A stretch of 64,000 nt of DNA from Erwinia sp. JUb26. Its GTDB lineage: Bacteria > Pseudomonadota > Gammaproteobacteria > Enterobacterales > Enterobacteriaceae. Position 1 is the first letter of the stretch. The number at the start of each line of letters is the position of its first letter. Below are positions 53,573 through 63,921 of the stretch, one piece after another. The notes under the pieces are model-generated. The model was not told the DNA's origin and ran no database searches. It saw only the letters and a program-made list of their open reading frames with translations. The translations under genes and the position numbers were made by a program. The stretch lies in contig NZ_RJVB01000003.1 in assembly GCF_003751505.1 (NCBI RefSeq), positions 122,712 to 186,711 on the forward strand. The letters are read 5' to 3'.

Positions 53573-55294
53573 TTACCTCAGCCAGTTAGTTTTTGCCAGC
53601 TCGACCACCTCATCACCCCGGCCGTTGATAATGGCCCGCAGCATATACAGGCTGAAGCCCTTAGCCTGTTCCATTTTAATCTCCGGCGGCATCGCCAGCT
53701 CTTCCTTCGCGGTCACCACATCCACCAGCGCCGGGCCATCGTGCGCCAGTGCCTGCTGGAGTGCGTCATTGAGTTCGGAAGCCTTCTCTACGCGGAATCC
53801 TTTCACGGCACAGGCTTCGGCGATCGCCGCAAAGTTGGGATTATGCAGTTCGGTACCGTCGGTCATATAGCCACCGGCCTTCATCTCCATCGCCACAAAG
53901 CCCAGCACGCTGTTGTTAAACACCACGATTTTTACCGGCAGCTTAAGCTGGGCCAGCGACAGGAAGTCGCCCATCAGCATACTGAAGCCGCCGTCGCCGC
54001 ACAGGGCGATAACCTGCCGCTGCGGATCGATAGCCTGCGCACCCAGCGCCTGCGGCATCGCGTTAGCCATAGAGCCGTGGCTAAACGATCCCAGCAGTCG
54101 GCGCTGGCCGTTCATCTTCAGATAGCGGGCCGCCCACACGGTTGGCGTACCGACGTCACAGCTGAAAATAGCATCCTCCGCGGCGAACCGACTCACCTGC
54201 TGCGCAAGATACTGCGGGTGGATCGCCTGTTTATCGTTGGCGGTAGCCAGATCGTCGAGATCCCTGCGGGTTTTGGCATAGTGCTCCAGCGCTTTATCCA
54301 GGAACCGTCGCTCGCTTTTTACGCTAAGCTGCGGCAGCAGTTCGTCGAGGGTGGCTTTGATATCGCCGACCAGCGCCATATTCACATGGCTGTGGCTGCC
54401 AAGGCTGCCGGGATTGATATCGATCTGAATAATCTGCGCTTCGGGTGGGTAAAACGCGCGGTAGGGGAACTGGCTGCCGAGGACCACCAGCGTATCGGCG
54501 TTCATCATCGCGTGATATCCCGATGAGAAGCCGATCAGGCCGGTCATGCCCACGTCATAAGGATTGTCGTACTCAATATGTTCCTTGCCGCGCAGGGCGT
54601 GAACGATCGGCGCTTTCAGCGTTTCTGCCAGCTTCACGACTTCTGCATGAGCACCGGCGCAGCCGCTGCCGCACAGCAGGGTAATATTGCTCGCTGCGTT
54701 AAGTTTTTGAGCCAGCGCGGAGAGCTGACTGGATGCCGGACGCACCAGCGGCTGCTGCGGGGGGTACCAGGCGTCGCTGGCACCTTCCGGGGCGAGCTGA
54801 AGCGCCACGTCACCCGGCAAAACCACCACCGAGACGCCCCGGTTGAGTATGGCCTTACGCATCGCGATACCGAGCACCTGCGGCAGCTGTTCGGGATTCG
54901 ATACCAGCTCGCAGTAGTGGCTGCATTCGCGGAACAGCTCCTGCGGATGGGTTTCCTGGAAATAGTTGCTGCCAATCTCGCTGGAGGGGATATGCGCGGC
55001 AATTGCCAGCACCGGAACGTGGTTGCGGTGGCAGTCAAACAGACCGTTGATCAGATGCAGGTTGCCCGGGCCGCAGGAACCGGCGCAGACCGCCAGTTCA
55101 CCGGTAAGATGCGCCTCCGCTCCGGCGGCAAACGCCGCGACCTCTTCATGGCGGGTGGGCATCCAGCGAATGGTTCCCATACGGTTCAGGCTGTCACTCA
55201 GTCCATTAAGCGAATCACCGGTCACGCCCCAGATGCGTTTCACACCCGCATTCTCAAGGGTTTTTGCGACCAGTGCCGCAACAGTTTGCTTCAT
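53573..55294 (-). CDS. poxB: PoxB, pyruvate dehydrogenase (quinone)
   Basis: 573-residue ThDP/FAD flavoenzyme that oxidises pyruvate to acetate and CO2 with electrons to ubiquinone at the membrane. The N-terminal ThDP domain shows [10 protein letters not shown] and [12 protein letters not shown]; the ThDP motif is [19 protein letters not shown], with [12 protein letters not shown] after it; the C-terminal amphipathic region ([25 protein letters not shown] in parts) is the lipid-binding tail. Same length class as E. coli PoxB (572). An AGGAGGAA ribosome-binding site precedes the start, and a CTATGCT element about 70 bp upstream resembles a sigma-S -10. Confidence 0.95.
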   Translation of the reverse strand: MKQTVAALVAKTLENAGVKRIWGVTGDSLNGLSDSLNRMGTIRWMPTRHEEVAAFAAGAEAHLTGELAVCAGSCGPGNLHLINGLFDCHRNHVPVLAIAAHIPSSEIGSNYFQETHPQELFRECSHYCELVSNPEQLPQVLGIAMRKAILNRGVSVVVLPGDVALQLAPEGASDAWYPPQQPLVRPASSQLSALAQKLNAASNITLLCGSGCAGAHAEVVKLAETLKAPIVHALRGKEHIEYDNPYDVGMTGLIGFSSGYHAMMNADTLVVLGSQFPYRAFYPPEAQIIQIDINPGSLGSHSHVNMALVGDIKATLDELLPQLSVKSERRFLDKALEHYAKTRRDLDDLATANDKQAIHPQYLAQQVSRFAAEDAIFSCDVGTPTVWAARYLKMNGQRRLLGSFSHGSMANAMPQALGAQAIDPQRQVIALCGDGGFSMLMGDFLSLAQLKLPVKIVVFNNSVLGFVAMEMKAGGYMTDGTELHNPNFAAIAEACAVKGFRVEKASELNDALQQALAHDGPALVDVVTAKEELAMPPEIKMEQAKGFSLYMLRAIINGRGDEVVELAKTNWLR

Positions 55295-55415
55295 GCATTC
55301 CTCCTCGTCAGCACGTTCGATTAAAAAAATCCGTGATTAACTGCTGGCAAAAGCATAGTCGAAGGCGGGCAGGATCGGGGAAGCGTGTGCAACAAGCTGT
55401 TTCACACGCTCCGGT

Positions 55416-56414
55416 TCAGCAGAGGACAATATCGCCCTGTGGCTGGCAGCTGCAGGCTAGCACGTAGCCCTGAGCAATCTCGTCTTCGGTCAGCGTTAGC
55501 GTGCTGCTGGCGGTGTAGTCACCGCTGGCGACGCGCGTTTTACAGCAGCCGCAAACGCCAGCACGACATACTGCGGTGACCGGCAGGTGATGGGCTTCCA
55601 TCGCGGCCAGCAGCGACCAGCCCGCGGGGAATGACGCTGCCGGGGAAAGCAGCGGGCCGCTAAGAGTCAGGGTGGCTTTAGCTTCCGGGGAGGGCTCCGC
55701 GTGAGGGCGGGCGACAACCGGAGTAAATTGCTCGGTGTATATTTGCCTGGCGCCCAGTACGGCGGCGTCATTTTCCATCAGAACCATGTAGGGCTGGGGA
55801 CCGCAGATCATCACCGTGCTGTCAGCAATATCGGGGGCTAAGGCGGCAAGCCGTACGCGGTCCAGTCGACCCGCCAGCATACCCGCAGCGGGCTGATTTT
55901 CCGCCACTACGGTCAGCTTTAGCCACGGCTGCATTGACGCCAGTTCGCCCGCAAAAATCACGTCCCTGGCGGAACGTACGCTGTAGATCAACCGCACGCC
56001 GCATTCTGGCCGATGCTGGCGCAGCCAACGGCACATCGACATAACGGGTGTAATGCCGCAGCCCGCGGCCAGAAACAGATAGTTCCTGGCAGGATGCCGC
56101 TCGCAGCTGAAGTCGCCCTGGGGATCGGACAGCCAGAGGTGATCGCCGGGCTTCAGCTGCTGCGTCAGCCAGCCGGAGCCTTTACCCCTGGCAATATGGC
56201 GTACGGTCAGTGTAATCAGCGCGCTTTGCCCGGGTGTCGAAGAGAGCGTATAGGCGCGCACCTCGTCACTGCCGTCGATGCTGACCAACGCATACTGTCC
56301 CGCCTGCCAGCGGTAAAAGTCATGGTTAATCAGCGCAAGGGTCCAGACATCCGGCGTTTCCTGATGCAGGTGATGAACCTGCATCCGCCACTGACACAGA
56401 GGATGCATGCCCAT
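55416..56414 (-). CDS. hcr: Hcr, NADH oxidoreductase for the hybrid-cluster protein
   Basis: 332-residue flavo-iron-sulfur reductase passing electrons from NADH to Hcp. An FAD-binding ferredoxin-reductase domain (AGQYALVSI, RAYTLSSTP), an NAD domain (FLAAGCGITPVMSM, CGPQPYM) and a C-terminal plant-type 2Fe-2S domain (CRAGVCGCCKTRV, then LACSCQPQGD) are visible. The start is either ATG at 56414 or 56408. It follows hcp by 3 bp in the hcp-hcr operon. Confidence 0.95.
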   Translation of the reverse strand: MGMHPLCQWRMQVHHLHQETPDVWTLALINHDFYRWQAGQYALVSIDGSDEVRAYTLSSTPGQSALITLTVRHIARGKGSGWLTQQLKPGDHLWLSDPQGDFSCERHPARNYLFLAAGCGITPVMSMCRWLRQHRPECGVRLIYSVRSARDVIFAGELASMQPWLKLTVVAENQPAAGMLAGRLDRVRLAALAPDIADSTVMICGPQPYMVLMENDAAVLGARQIYTEQFTPVVARPHAEPSPEAKATLTLSGPLLSPAASFPAGWSLLAAMEAHHLPVTAVCRAGVCGCCKTRVASGDYTASSTLTLTEDEIAQGYVLACSCQPQGDIVLC

Positions 56415-56417
56415 GAT

Positions 56418-58070
56418 TTACACTCCTTCGCCCAGCGCGGCGGCCATATCCTGTTCGGCACCGTTGACCGGCATCAGTCCAAACTGTTCGTTGAGGATGG
56501 TCAGCAGGTTTTCCGTCAGGAAGGCCGGGACGGTTGGACCGGTGCGCACGTTTTTCACCCCAAGCGCCAGCAGCGTCAGCAGCACCACGATCGCCTTCTG
56601 TTCAAACCAGGAGAGCATCAGCGACAGCGGCAGGTCGTTCACGCCGCAGTTGAGTTTTTCGGCCAGCTTCACCGCCAGCATAATCGCCGAGTAGCTGTCA
56701 TTGCACTGGCCGACATCGAGCAGGCGCGGCAGCCCTTCAATGTTGCCAAAGTCGAGCTTGTTAAAGCGATATTTACCGCAGCCGAGCGTCATGATCAGCG
56801 CGTCTTTCGGCGCGGCCAGCGCCAGTTCGGTATAGTAGCTGCGCTGGTCGCGGCTGCCGTCACAGCCACCAATCACAAACACATGACGCAGTTTTTTACG
56901 GCTGACCAGGTCGATAACGCTGTCGCACGCATCCTGTAAGACTTTACGACCAAATCCAACGGTGATTTCATGCGGGATTTCGCTATAGGGGAAACCGGGC
57001 ATCTCCAGTGCCTGATTAATCACCGCGGTAAAATCTTCATCTTCGAGATGATTCACTCCCGGCCAACCGACGATGCTGCGGGTCCAGATGCGCTGCTGAT
57101 AATCGCCCACGGTGGGGTCGATAATACAGTTGGAGGTCATGATGACCGGACCGGGAAAACGGGCAAACTCGGTCTGCTGATTCTGCCAGCCGCTGCCGTA
57201 GTTGCCGACCAGATGTGGGTGTTTTTTCAGTTCAGGGTAGCCGTGGGCGGGCAGCATTTCGCCGTGGGTATAGACGTTAATGCCCCTGCCTGCGGTCTGC
57301 TCAAGCAGCACTTGGAGATCTTTCAGATCGTGGCCGGAAATCAGAATCGCTTTACCGGCAACCGGGCGGACATTCACCGTCGTCGGCTGCGGATCGCCGT
57401 AGACGCTGGTTTGTGCCTCATCCAGCATGCCCATAATCGTGAAGTTCATTTTGCCAATTTGCAGGGCACAGTCGACCAGCTTCGCGCTGTCGTGCGGCTG
57501 GGTGCCCAGCCAGGCCATGATCTGATGATACTGGGCGTAAACGTCATTATCGAAACGACCGTGGACGTGAGCATGCTCCATATAGGCCGCGGCCCCTTTC
57601 AGGCCGTACAGGTTCAGCAGGCGTAAGCCGAGGATATCCGGGTGCGTCTTCGCATCCCGCAGGGCAAACTGCGCCGCCTGCTGTTGCAGAACGCTGACGT
57701 CATGGCTTACCAACTGCAGATTCGCCAGCGGGTGATGCGGCGCGGCGCTTCCGGCTATTAGCTTGCAGCGCTGGCGCAGATCTTCGCGCAGGCGAATCGC
57801 TTCGAAGGCGTAATCGATAATACGCTGAGAATCGAAGTTGACGTTGGTCAGCGTGGAGAAGAAGGCGCGGGGGGAAAAGCTGTCGACCTGATGATCGACT
57901 ATCCCCAGGCTGCGTGCTTCCAGTGCCCACGCCGACAGGCCCTGAAGTACAGCGACCAGCAGATCCTGCAGATCGGACGTTTCTGCCGTTTTACCACACA
58001 TACCCTGTGCATAGGCACAACCGTCCCCGGCTGGCGTACGCATTGTTTGCTCACATTGAATACAAAACAT
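56418..58070 (-). CDS. hcp: Hcp, hybrid-cluster protein (high-affinity NO reductase)
   Basis: 550-residue class-I hybrid-cluster protein that reduces NO (and hydroxylamine) under anaerobic nitrosative stress and acts in S-nitrosylation. The N-terminal cluster cysteines are Cys3, Cys6, Cys18 and Cys25 ([10 protein letters not shown], then GCAYAQGMC). Hybrid-cluster ligands appear in [38 protein letters not shown] and LGCGKYRFN. It begins an hcp-hcr operon, with NsrR- and FNR-like sites upstream, as in E. coli. Confidence 0.97.
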   Translation of the reverse strand: MFCIQCEQTMRTPAGDGCAYAQGMCGKTAETSDLQDLLVAVLQGLSAWALEARSLGIVDHQVDSFSPRAFFSTLTNVNFDSQRIIDYAFEAIRLREDLRQRCKLIAGSAAPHHPLANLQLVSHDVSVLQQQAAQFALRDAKTHPDILGLRLLNLYGLKGAAAYMEHAHVHGRFDNDVYAQYHQIMAWLGTQPHDSAKLVDCALQIGKMNFTIMGMLDEAQTSVYGDPQPTTVNVRPVAGKAILISGHDLKDLQVLLEQTAGRGINVYTHGEMLPAHGYPELKKHPHLVGNYGSGWQNQQTEFARFPGPVIMTSNCIIDPTVGDYQQRIWTRSIVGWPGVNHLEDEDFTAVINQALEMPGFPYSEIPHEITVGFGRKVLQDACDSVIDLVSRKKLRHVFVIGGCDGSRDQRSYYTELALAAPKDALIMTLGCGKYRFNKLDFGNIEGLPRLLDVGQCNDSYSAIMLAVKLAEKLNCGVNDLPLSLMLSWFEQKAIVVLLTLLALGVKNVRTGPTVPAFLTENLLTILNEQFGLMPVNGAEQDMAAALGEGV

Positions 58071-58084
58071 GGTCTCATCCTTAT

Positions 58085-58107
58085 AAGATGTATTTTAAAT
58101 GCACCTT
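58085..58107 (-). promoter_or_regulatory. NsrR binding site before hcp
   Basis: A 23-bp near-palindrome with half-sites AAGATGTATTT and AAATGCACCTT around one base, the known NsrR pattern (AAGATGYATTT twice, inverted). It ends 15 bp before the hcp start codon and would block the promoter or early transcription until NO damages NsrR. Confidence 0.85.
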
Positions 58108-58164
58108 ATAAAAGATCGGGTAGCCGATGAATGCAAGTGCCGTTCCCGTTAATCCGATATCGGC

Positions 58165-58178
58165 TTGATCTGGCTCAA
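58165..58178 (-). promoter_or_regulatory. Possible FNR site upstream of hcp
   Basis: TTGATCTGGCTCAA differs from the FNR consensus (TTGAT-N4-ATCAA) by one base. A TTGCAT hexamer and a TTTTAT/TTATAA stretch nearer the gene could form the promoter, placing this site near -70; the arrangement is a guess. Confidence 0.45.
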
Positions 58179-58277
58179 TTTCGTCGGCAAATGAAAATAA
58201 TAGTAATCTGCATTCCGTTCCTTGACCAGGCGCTATCCGCCGACCATTCTCATTAAAACGGACGGATTGGGGCGGCT

Positions 58278-59942
58278 ATGATTCTGGAACAAATTGACGT
58301 CATGGGCTTTCGTGGCCTGAGTCGGCTGGTGTTACCCCTGGAGCAGCACAATGTACTGATTGGGGAAAATGCCTGGGGAAAATCGAGCCTGCTGGACGTG
58401 CTGTCGCTGCTGTTAGCGCCGCAGCAGGCGCTGTATCAGTTTACTCCGCATGATTTCTATTATCCGCCGGGGGAACAGCAAAGCCGCGAGCGTCATCTGT
58501 CTGCGACCTTTACCTGGCGTGAAGAGCAGGAAGATGTGTTGTCCGGCCGCTATCAGCGCTTTTCCTCCCTTTGGCGTAAGGGCGAGGATCATCTTCAGCG
58601 GATCCGGCTGCACGTCGAAGGGCGCCTGCTGGCAGACGATCGCGTGGTGACCCACCGCCGGTTTATCGATAGCGAAGGGCTGCCGCTGCTGGAAGGCAGC
58701 GCCTGCGATGAGCGGGTGAAATTACTGATACAGCTGCATCCCGTGCTGCGGCTGCGGGATGCGCGCTTCAGCCGCCGCCTGCCGCGTGAAGCGGTCGCCG
58801 AGGTGGGAGAACGGCAGTTCGGCGAGCTGGTCGGCCAGATAAGTGAACTGACCCGCGACGTGGTCTCCCGGCCGCAGAATCTTACCGATAGCGCACTGCA
58901 GCAGGGACTGGGCACGTTACAGCAGCTGCTTGAGCACTATTTCTCCTGGCAGCAGTCCGTGGATGACGTGCCGCAAAAACGCGCGCCTCATCATCATCGC
59001 GCTTCCCGGCTGGGCTGGCGACATCTGGCCGAAATCAATCAGCTGATTGTTGCCGCCGACAGCCGCAGTCGGCGGCTGATCCTGCTGCAAATGTTTGCGC
59101 AGCTGGTACAGGTTCGCGGCGTACAGCAGCTCGCCCCACAGGCGCGGCCGCTGCTGCTGCTGGAAGATCCCGAAACGCGACTGCATCCGATTATGCTGGC
59201 GGTGGCACAGGAACTACTGGCGGTGCTGCCGCTGCAGCAGATAGCCACCACCAACTCCGGCGAACTGCTGTCACAGGTGCCGGTTGAGCATATCTGCCGC
59301 CTGGTGCGCGACAGCGGGCGGGTTGTCGCCTGGAGACTGGGCGAAAGCGGGCTGAGCAGTGAAGATGCGCGGCGCATTGCCTTTCATATCCGCTTAAACC
59401 GACCCTCAGCGCTGTTTGCCCGCTGCTGGCTGCTGGTGGAAGGCGAAACGGAAGTCTGGGTGATGAACGAGCTGGCGCGGCAGTACCATTACCACTTCGC
59501 TGCTGAAGGGATCAAAGTGATCGAATTCGCGCAGTCGGGGCTGAAACCGCTGCTGAAGTTTGCCCGGCGCATGGGCATTGAGTGGCACGTGTTGACCGAT
59601 GGCGACGAGGCCGGAAAAAAATATGCCGCCACGGCGCGCAGCCAGATCCAGGCAGGGGAACATGAAGCAAACTACCTGACGCAATTACCCGCACTGGATA
59701 TGGAGCATTTCCTGTACAGGCAGGGATTTTCGGCGGTATATCATCGTATCGCGCGTTTACCCGAGGGCGTGCCGATGAATCTGCGGCGGATTATCGCCAA
59801 GGCGATTTCCCATTCGTCAAAACCGGACCTGGCGATTGCGGTGGCGGAAGAGGCCGCCGTTCGCGGCACTGAGGCGATCCCGCCGTTGCTGCGTAAGATG
59901 TTTGCCCGCGTGCAGTGGCTGGCAAGAGGCAAGGCGGACTGA
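58278..59942 (+). CDS. ybjD: YbjD, OLD-family ATPase/TOPRIM protein
   Basis: 554-residue cytoplasmic protein of the overcoming-lysogenisation-defect family. An N-terminal SMC/ABC-like ATPase starts MILEQIDVMGFRGLSRL with Walker A GENAWGKSS (29-37), an ABC-type Walker B LLLLEDPETRLHP (about 295) and then a C-terminal TOPRIM domain (LLVEGETEVWVMNEL, HVLTDGDEAGKKYA, with the acidic Glu and DxD-like residues present). E. coli YbjD is the same length class; its role is unknown, though OLD relatives are nucleases. Single gene, divergent from hcp. Confidence 0.9.
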   Translation: MILEQIDVMGFRGLSRLVLPLEQHNVLIGENAWGKSSLLDVLSLLLAPQQALYQFTPHDFYYPPGEQQSRERHLSATFTWREEQEDVLSGRYQRFSSLWRKGEDHLQRIRLHVEGRLLADDRVVTHRRFIDSEGLPLLEGSACDERVKLLIQLHPVLRLRDARFSRRLPREAVAEVGERQFGELVGQISELTRDVVSRPQNLTDSALQQGLGTLQQLLEHYFSWQQSVDDVPQKRAPHHHRASRLGWRHLAEINQLIVAADSRSRRLILLQMFAQLVQVRGVQQLAPQARPLLLLEDPETRLHPIMLAVAQELLAVLPLQQIATTNSGELLSQVPVEHICRLVRDSGRVVAWRLGESGLSSEDARRIAFHIRLNRPSALFARCWLLVEGETEVWVMNELARQYHYHFAAEGIKVIEFAQSGLKPLLKFARRMGIEWHVLTDGDEAGKKYAATARSQIQAGEHEANYLTQLPALDMEHFLYRQGFSAVYHRIARLPEGVPMNLRRIIAKAISHSSKPDLAIAVAEEAAVRGTEAIPPLLRKMFARVQWLARGKAD

Positions 59943-60018
59943 GGGAGAACGTGCGGGATTGCGGGTTGAAATGCCGTTATTCAACCCAATATCCATACCG
60001 TTGTGCAGTAATCGCATA

Positions 60019-60047
60019 AAAATGCCAGCATCGCTGGCTGGCATTTT
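60019..60047. terminator. Bidirectional terminator between ybjD and cspD
   Basis: AAAATGCCAGC (60019-60029) pairs perfectly with GCTGGCATTTT (60037-60047); T-runs occur on both strands because the stem ends are A/T. It serves the convergent ybjD and cspD. Confidence 0.85.
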
Positions 60048-60079
60048 GTCGCAGGGTTGTACAGAATGAGTCAGAACGG

Positions 60080-60307
60080 TCAGGCGCTGACAGCGATTGC
60101 CGTTTCCACCGGAACGATCAGGCTGGCATGATTGCCTTTTGGCCCCTGATGCACATCAAACTGGACTTGTTGCCCGGCTTTCAGCGTTCTGTATCCATCC
60201 ATCTGAATCGTTGAGTAGTGTGCGAAGATATCCTCGCCGCCGCCTACCGGACAGATGAAACCGAAGCCTTTGGCGTTATTAAACCATTTAACAGTACCCG
60301 TCTCCAT
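60080..60307 (-). CDS. cspD: CspD, stationary-phase cold-shock-domain protein
   Basis: 75-residue single cold-shock-domain protein that binds single-stranded DNA and inhibits replication in stationary or starved cells. RNP-like motifs KGFGFI and DIFAHY are intact, and YRTLKAGQQVQFDVHQGPKGNHAS follows E. coli CspD (shared key part TLKAGQ and QGPKGNHAS). The start METGTVKWF at 60307 is used rather than the in-frame extension to 60331. It is divergent from clpS, as in E. coli. Confidence 0.95.
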   Translation of the reverse strand: METGTVKWFNNAKGFGFICPVGGGEDIFAHYSTIQMDGYRTLKAGQQVQFDVHQGPKGNHASLIVPVETAIAVSA

Positions 60308-60629
60308 GCTTCTACATCCCTCGCAAGACATTCAAAATTGGTGGGGGAATATCAGGCAATACGCCCGACGGCTGTTTAAAACACATTCAGCCTGTTTGAG
60401 TACTGTAGAGAATTAGCAGGGCCGGTCAAGCAAACGAGCGGTGCACTCAGGGACAAAATCATCAAAATTTGAGGTAGTTAACGCTATTGCGAATTTTGTG
60501 ATGAAGGTCGCGAATGTTACCTTTTGTTCACAATATCAACGATATTGCACAACATTTTGGTCATGTAAAACATAACCTGAATGATGTTAATCTGGCAGAA
60601 GTAAGTAATGTTGATCACACTGGATATGT
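60308..60629. other. Divergent promoter region of cspD and clpS
   Basis: 322 bp, AT-rich, without a credible gene. TTTGTGATGAAGGTCGCGAA near 60494 weakly resembles a CRP site; I could not assign individual promoters. Confidence 0.4.
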
Positions 60630-60950
60630 ATGGGAAAGACTAACGACTGGCTTAATTTTGAACAGCTTGCGGATGACAAAGTTCGTGAGGAACTTAAGCC
60701 ACCCTCCATGTATAAGGTCATTCTGCACAATGATGACTATACGCCTATGGAATTTGTTATTGACGTACTGCAAAAGTTCTTTTCTTATGATGTTGAACGT
60801 GCAACGCAACTGATGCTTACGGTGCATTACCAGGGGAAGGCGATCTGCGGCGTTTTTACCGCCGAAGTTGCCGAAACCAAAGTGGCACACGTGAACAAGT
60901 ATGCCAGGGAAAACGAGCATCCGTTGCTATGTACGCTGGAAAAAGCCTGA
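60630..60950 (+). CDS. clpS: ClpS, N-degron adaptor of ClpAP
   Basis: 106-residue adaptor that hands N-end-rule substrates to ClpA. The flexible N-terminal tail ([18 protein letters not shown]) is followed by the core with the substrate pocket [14 protein letters not shown] and the ClpA-contacting [13 protein letters not shown], and [16 protein letters not shown] at the end. Nearly identical to E. coli in the core. It lies 28 bp before clpA. Confidence 0.96.
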   Translation: MGKTNDWLNFEQLADDKVREELKPPSMYKVILHNDDYTPMEFVIDVLQKFFSYDVERATQLMLTVHYQGKAICGVFTAEVAETKVAHVNKYARENEHPLLCTLEKA

Positions 60951-60978
60951 ATAAGGCGATCTATTGGGGGAGGTGCCT

Positions 60979-63255
60979 ATGCTCAATCAAGAACTGGAAC
61001 TCAGTTTAAACATGGCTTTCGCCAGAGCGCGCGAGCACCGACATGAGTTTATGACCGTCGAGCATTTGTTACTGGCGCTGCTCAGTAACCCGTCGGCCAG
61101 AGAGGCACTGGAAGCCTGCAGTGTGGATATCGTGGCGCTCCGTCAGGAGCTTGAAGCCTTTATCGAACAAACCACCCCGGTTCTGCCGGTCAGCGAAGAA
61201 GAGCGCGATACACAGCCTACGCTCAGCTTCCAGCGCGTACTGCAGCGTGCAGTATTCCATGTCCAGTCATCAGGCCGTAGCGAAGTGGCTGGCGCAAACG
61301 TACTGGTCGCTATTTTTAGCGAGCAGGAGTCGCAGGCAGCTTATCTGCTGCGCAAACATGAAGTCAGCCGCCTTGATGTGGTGAACTTTATTTCTCACGG
61401 CACGCGTAAAGATGAGCCAGGCCCGTCATCCAGCGCGGAAAATCCGGTTAACGAAGAGCAAGCAGGCGGGGAGGAACGTATGGAAAACTTCACCACCAAC
61501 CTTAACCAGCTTGCCCGCGTCGGGGGAATCGATCCCCTGATCGGCCGCGATAAAGAGCTGGAGCGTGCCATCCAGGTACTGTGCCGTCGTCGGAAGAATA
61601 ACCCGCTGCTGGTGGGTGAGTCCGGCGTGGGTAAAACCGCGATTGCCGAAGGCCTGGCATGGCGTATCGTGCAGGGCGACGTGCCGGAAGTGATGAAAGA
61701 GTGCACCATCTATTCTCTGGATATCGGTTCACTGCTGGCGGGCACGAAATATCGTGGCGACTTCGAGAAGCGTTTTAAAGCGTTGCTCAAGCAGCTGGAG
61801 CAGGACACCAGCAGCATTCTGTTTATCGATGAAATTCATACCATCATCGGTGCAGGTGCGGCCTCCGGTGGCCAGGTTGATGCGGCTAACCTGATCAAAC
61901 CGCTGCTTTCCAGCGGAAAAATCCGGGTGATGGGCTCAACCACCTATCAGGAGTTCAGCAATATCTTTGAGAAGGATCGTGCGCTGGCGCGTCGCTTCCA
62001 GAAAATTGATATCACCGAACCGACGGTTGAAGAGACCGTGCAGATCCTTAACGGGCTGAAGCCGAAATACGAAGCGCACCACGACGTTCGCTATACGGCC
62101 AAGGCCGTGCGTGCGGCGGTGGAACTGGCGGTGAAGTACATTAACGATCGTCATCTGCCTGATAAGGCGATTGACGTGATTGATGAAGCCGGTGCGCGTG
62201 CACGTTTGATGCCGGCCAGCAAACGCAAGAAAACCGTCAACGTGGCGGATATCGAAAGCGTAGTTGCCCGCATTGCGCGTATTCCTGAGAAGAGCGTTTC
62301 TGCGAGCGATCGCGATTCGCTGAAAACGCTCGGCGACCGCCTGAAAATGCTGGTATTCGGCCAGGATAACGCCATCGAAGCGCTGACCGAGGCGATCAAG
62401 ATGAGCCGTGCCGGTCTGGGCCAGGATCGCAAACCGGTGGGTTCATTCCTGTTTGCCGGCCCAACCGGCGTCGGTAAAACCGAGGTGACGGTACAGCTGG
62501 CCCGCGCGCTGGGTATTGAACTGCTGCGCTTTGATATGTCCGAGTATATGGAACGTCACACCGTTAGTCGCCTGATCGGTGCGCCTCCGGGCTACGTGGG
62601 CTTCGATCAGGGCGGCCTGCTGACCGATGCGGTGATCAAGCATCCACACGCGGTGGTGCTACTGGATGAAATCGAGAAGGCTCACCCTGACGTCTTTAAC
62701 CTGCTCTTGCAGGTGATGGATAACGGTATGCTGACCGATAACAACGGCCGCAAGGCGGACTTCCGTAACGTGGTGCTGGTGATGACCACCAATGCCGGGG
62801 TACGGGAAACCGAACGTAAATCGATCGGCCTGATCCAGCAGGATAACAGCACCGATGCGATGGAAGAGATCAAAAAGATCTTTACGCCGGAGTTCCGTAA
62901 CCGCCTTGATAACGTTATCTGGTTTAAACACCTCGATCGCGAGGTGATCCACCAGGTCGTTGATAAGTTTATCGTTGAGCTGCAGGCCCAGCTGGATCCG
63001 AAAGGCGTATCGCTGGAAGTCAGCGATGATGCAAGGGAGTGGCTGGCGGATAAAGGCTATGACAAGGCGATGGGTGCCCGTCCAATGGCCCGCGCCGTTC
63101 AGGAGAACCTGAAGAAACCGCTGGCGAACGAGCTGCTGTTTGGCTCGCTGGTTGATGGGGGTTCCGTGTCCGTTGCGTTGGATAAAGAGAAGAATCAGCT
63201 GACCTATCACTTCCTCAGCGCCGAGAAGCGTAAAGCGGAAGGTACCGTGCACTAA
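60979..63255 (+). CDS. clpA: ClpA, ATPase subunit of the ClpAP protease
   Basis: 758-residue AAA+ unfoldase. The N domain ([20 protein letters not shown] to about 140) binds ClpS; D1 has Walker A GESGVGKT (about 213) and Walker [10 protein letters not shown]2 has Walker A GPTGVGKT (about 494), Walker [11 protein letters not shown] and the ClpP-docking IGLIQ loop (key IGL) near residue 618. The frame is open five codons further upstream, but the ATG at 60979 behind GGGGAGG is the conserved start. A strong terminator follows. E. coli has tRNA gene serW next; none is seen here. Confidence 0.97.
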   Translation: MLNQELELSLNMAFARAREHRHEFMTVEHLLLALLSNPSAREALEACSVDIVALRQELEAFIEQTTPVLPVSEEERDTQPTLSFQRVLQRAVFHVQSSGRSEVAGANVLVAIFSEQESQAAYLLRKHEVSRLDVVNFISHGTRKDEPGPSSSAENPVNEEQAGGEERMENFTTNLNQLARVGGIDPLIGRDKELERAIQVLCRRRKNNPLLVGESGVGKTAIAEGLAWRIVQGDVPEVMKECTIYSLDIGSLLAGTKYRGDFEKRFKALLKQLEQDTSSILFIDEIHTIIGAGAASGGQVDAANLIKPLLSSGKIRVMGSTTYQEFSNIFEKDRALARRFQKIDITEPTVEETVQILNGLKPKYEAHHDVRYTAKAVRAAVELAVKYINDRHLPDKAIDVIDEAGARARLMPASKRKKTVNVADIESVVARIARIPEKSVSASDRDSLKTLGDRLKMLVFGQDNAIEALTEAIKMSRAGLGQDRKPVGSFLFAGPTGVGKTEVTVQLARALGIELLRFDMSEYMERHTVSRLIGAPPGYVGFDQGGLLTDAVIKHPHAVVLLDEIEKAHPDVFNLLLQVMDNGMLTDNNGRKADFRNVVLVMTTNAGVRETERKSIGLIQQDNSTDAMEEIKKIFTPEFRNRLDNVIWFKHLDREVIHQVVDKFIVELQAQLDPKGVSLEVSDDAREWLADKGYDKAMGARPMARAVQENLKKPLANELLFGSLVDGGSVSVALDKEKNQLTYHFLSAEKRKAEGTVH

Positions 63256-63279
63256 CGGTTCAGTTCAGCAGATAAAATA

Positions 63280-63306
63280 AAGGCCGGATAATTATCCGGC
63301 CTTTTT
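63280..63306 (+). terminator. Terminator of clpA
   Basis: AAGGCCGGATA (63280-63290) pairs perfectly with TATCCGGCCTT (63293-63303) and continues in a T-run. It also lies at the 3' side of convergent infA. Confidence 0.9.
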
Positions 63307-63356
63307 AATGGTTGCTGCCAGGCAGCATTCTGCGGGCAGAAACGGAATGGGGCTAA

Positions 63357-63623
<267 letters not shown>

Positions 63624-63885
63624 CTAATTTCACGTATTAAGTAAAGAATTGCAGATGATTTGATCACCCACATCAACTCCTCTCATGCCATTTAAGCACG
63701 GAAAAGTTACGAATAAGTCGTATAGAATAGCGTCTGCGTGGGGGAACAGCGGGCTAAGAATCTGTTTAAATCAGCTTTGTCGCACGATGAAAACAGTTCT
63801 GACAGGTGCGTTGAGATTCCCAGCCTGGGATTCCGCATCACCATCTTGTACCGGTGAAAAGCGGACGACATACCAAACGCCGGGG

Positions 63886-63891
63886 ATTATA
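63886..63891 (-). promoter_or_regulatory. Probable infA promoter (extended -10)
   Basis: TGGTATAAT on the minus strand is an extended -10 with a perfect TATAAT, about 300 bp before infA and 30 bp after the aat stop. The implied 5' leader is long. The remaining leader (63576-63880) contains no ORF I would support. Confidence 0.55.
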
Positions 63892-63921
63892 CCACCGTTA
63901 TCCACGTGTTGCTGGAAAACA

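Noticed and set aside
60514..60813. 99-codon ORF overlapping the clpS start in another frame
   Set aside because: It overlaps most of conserved clpS and lacks a ribosome-binding site or homology.
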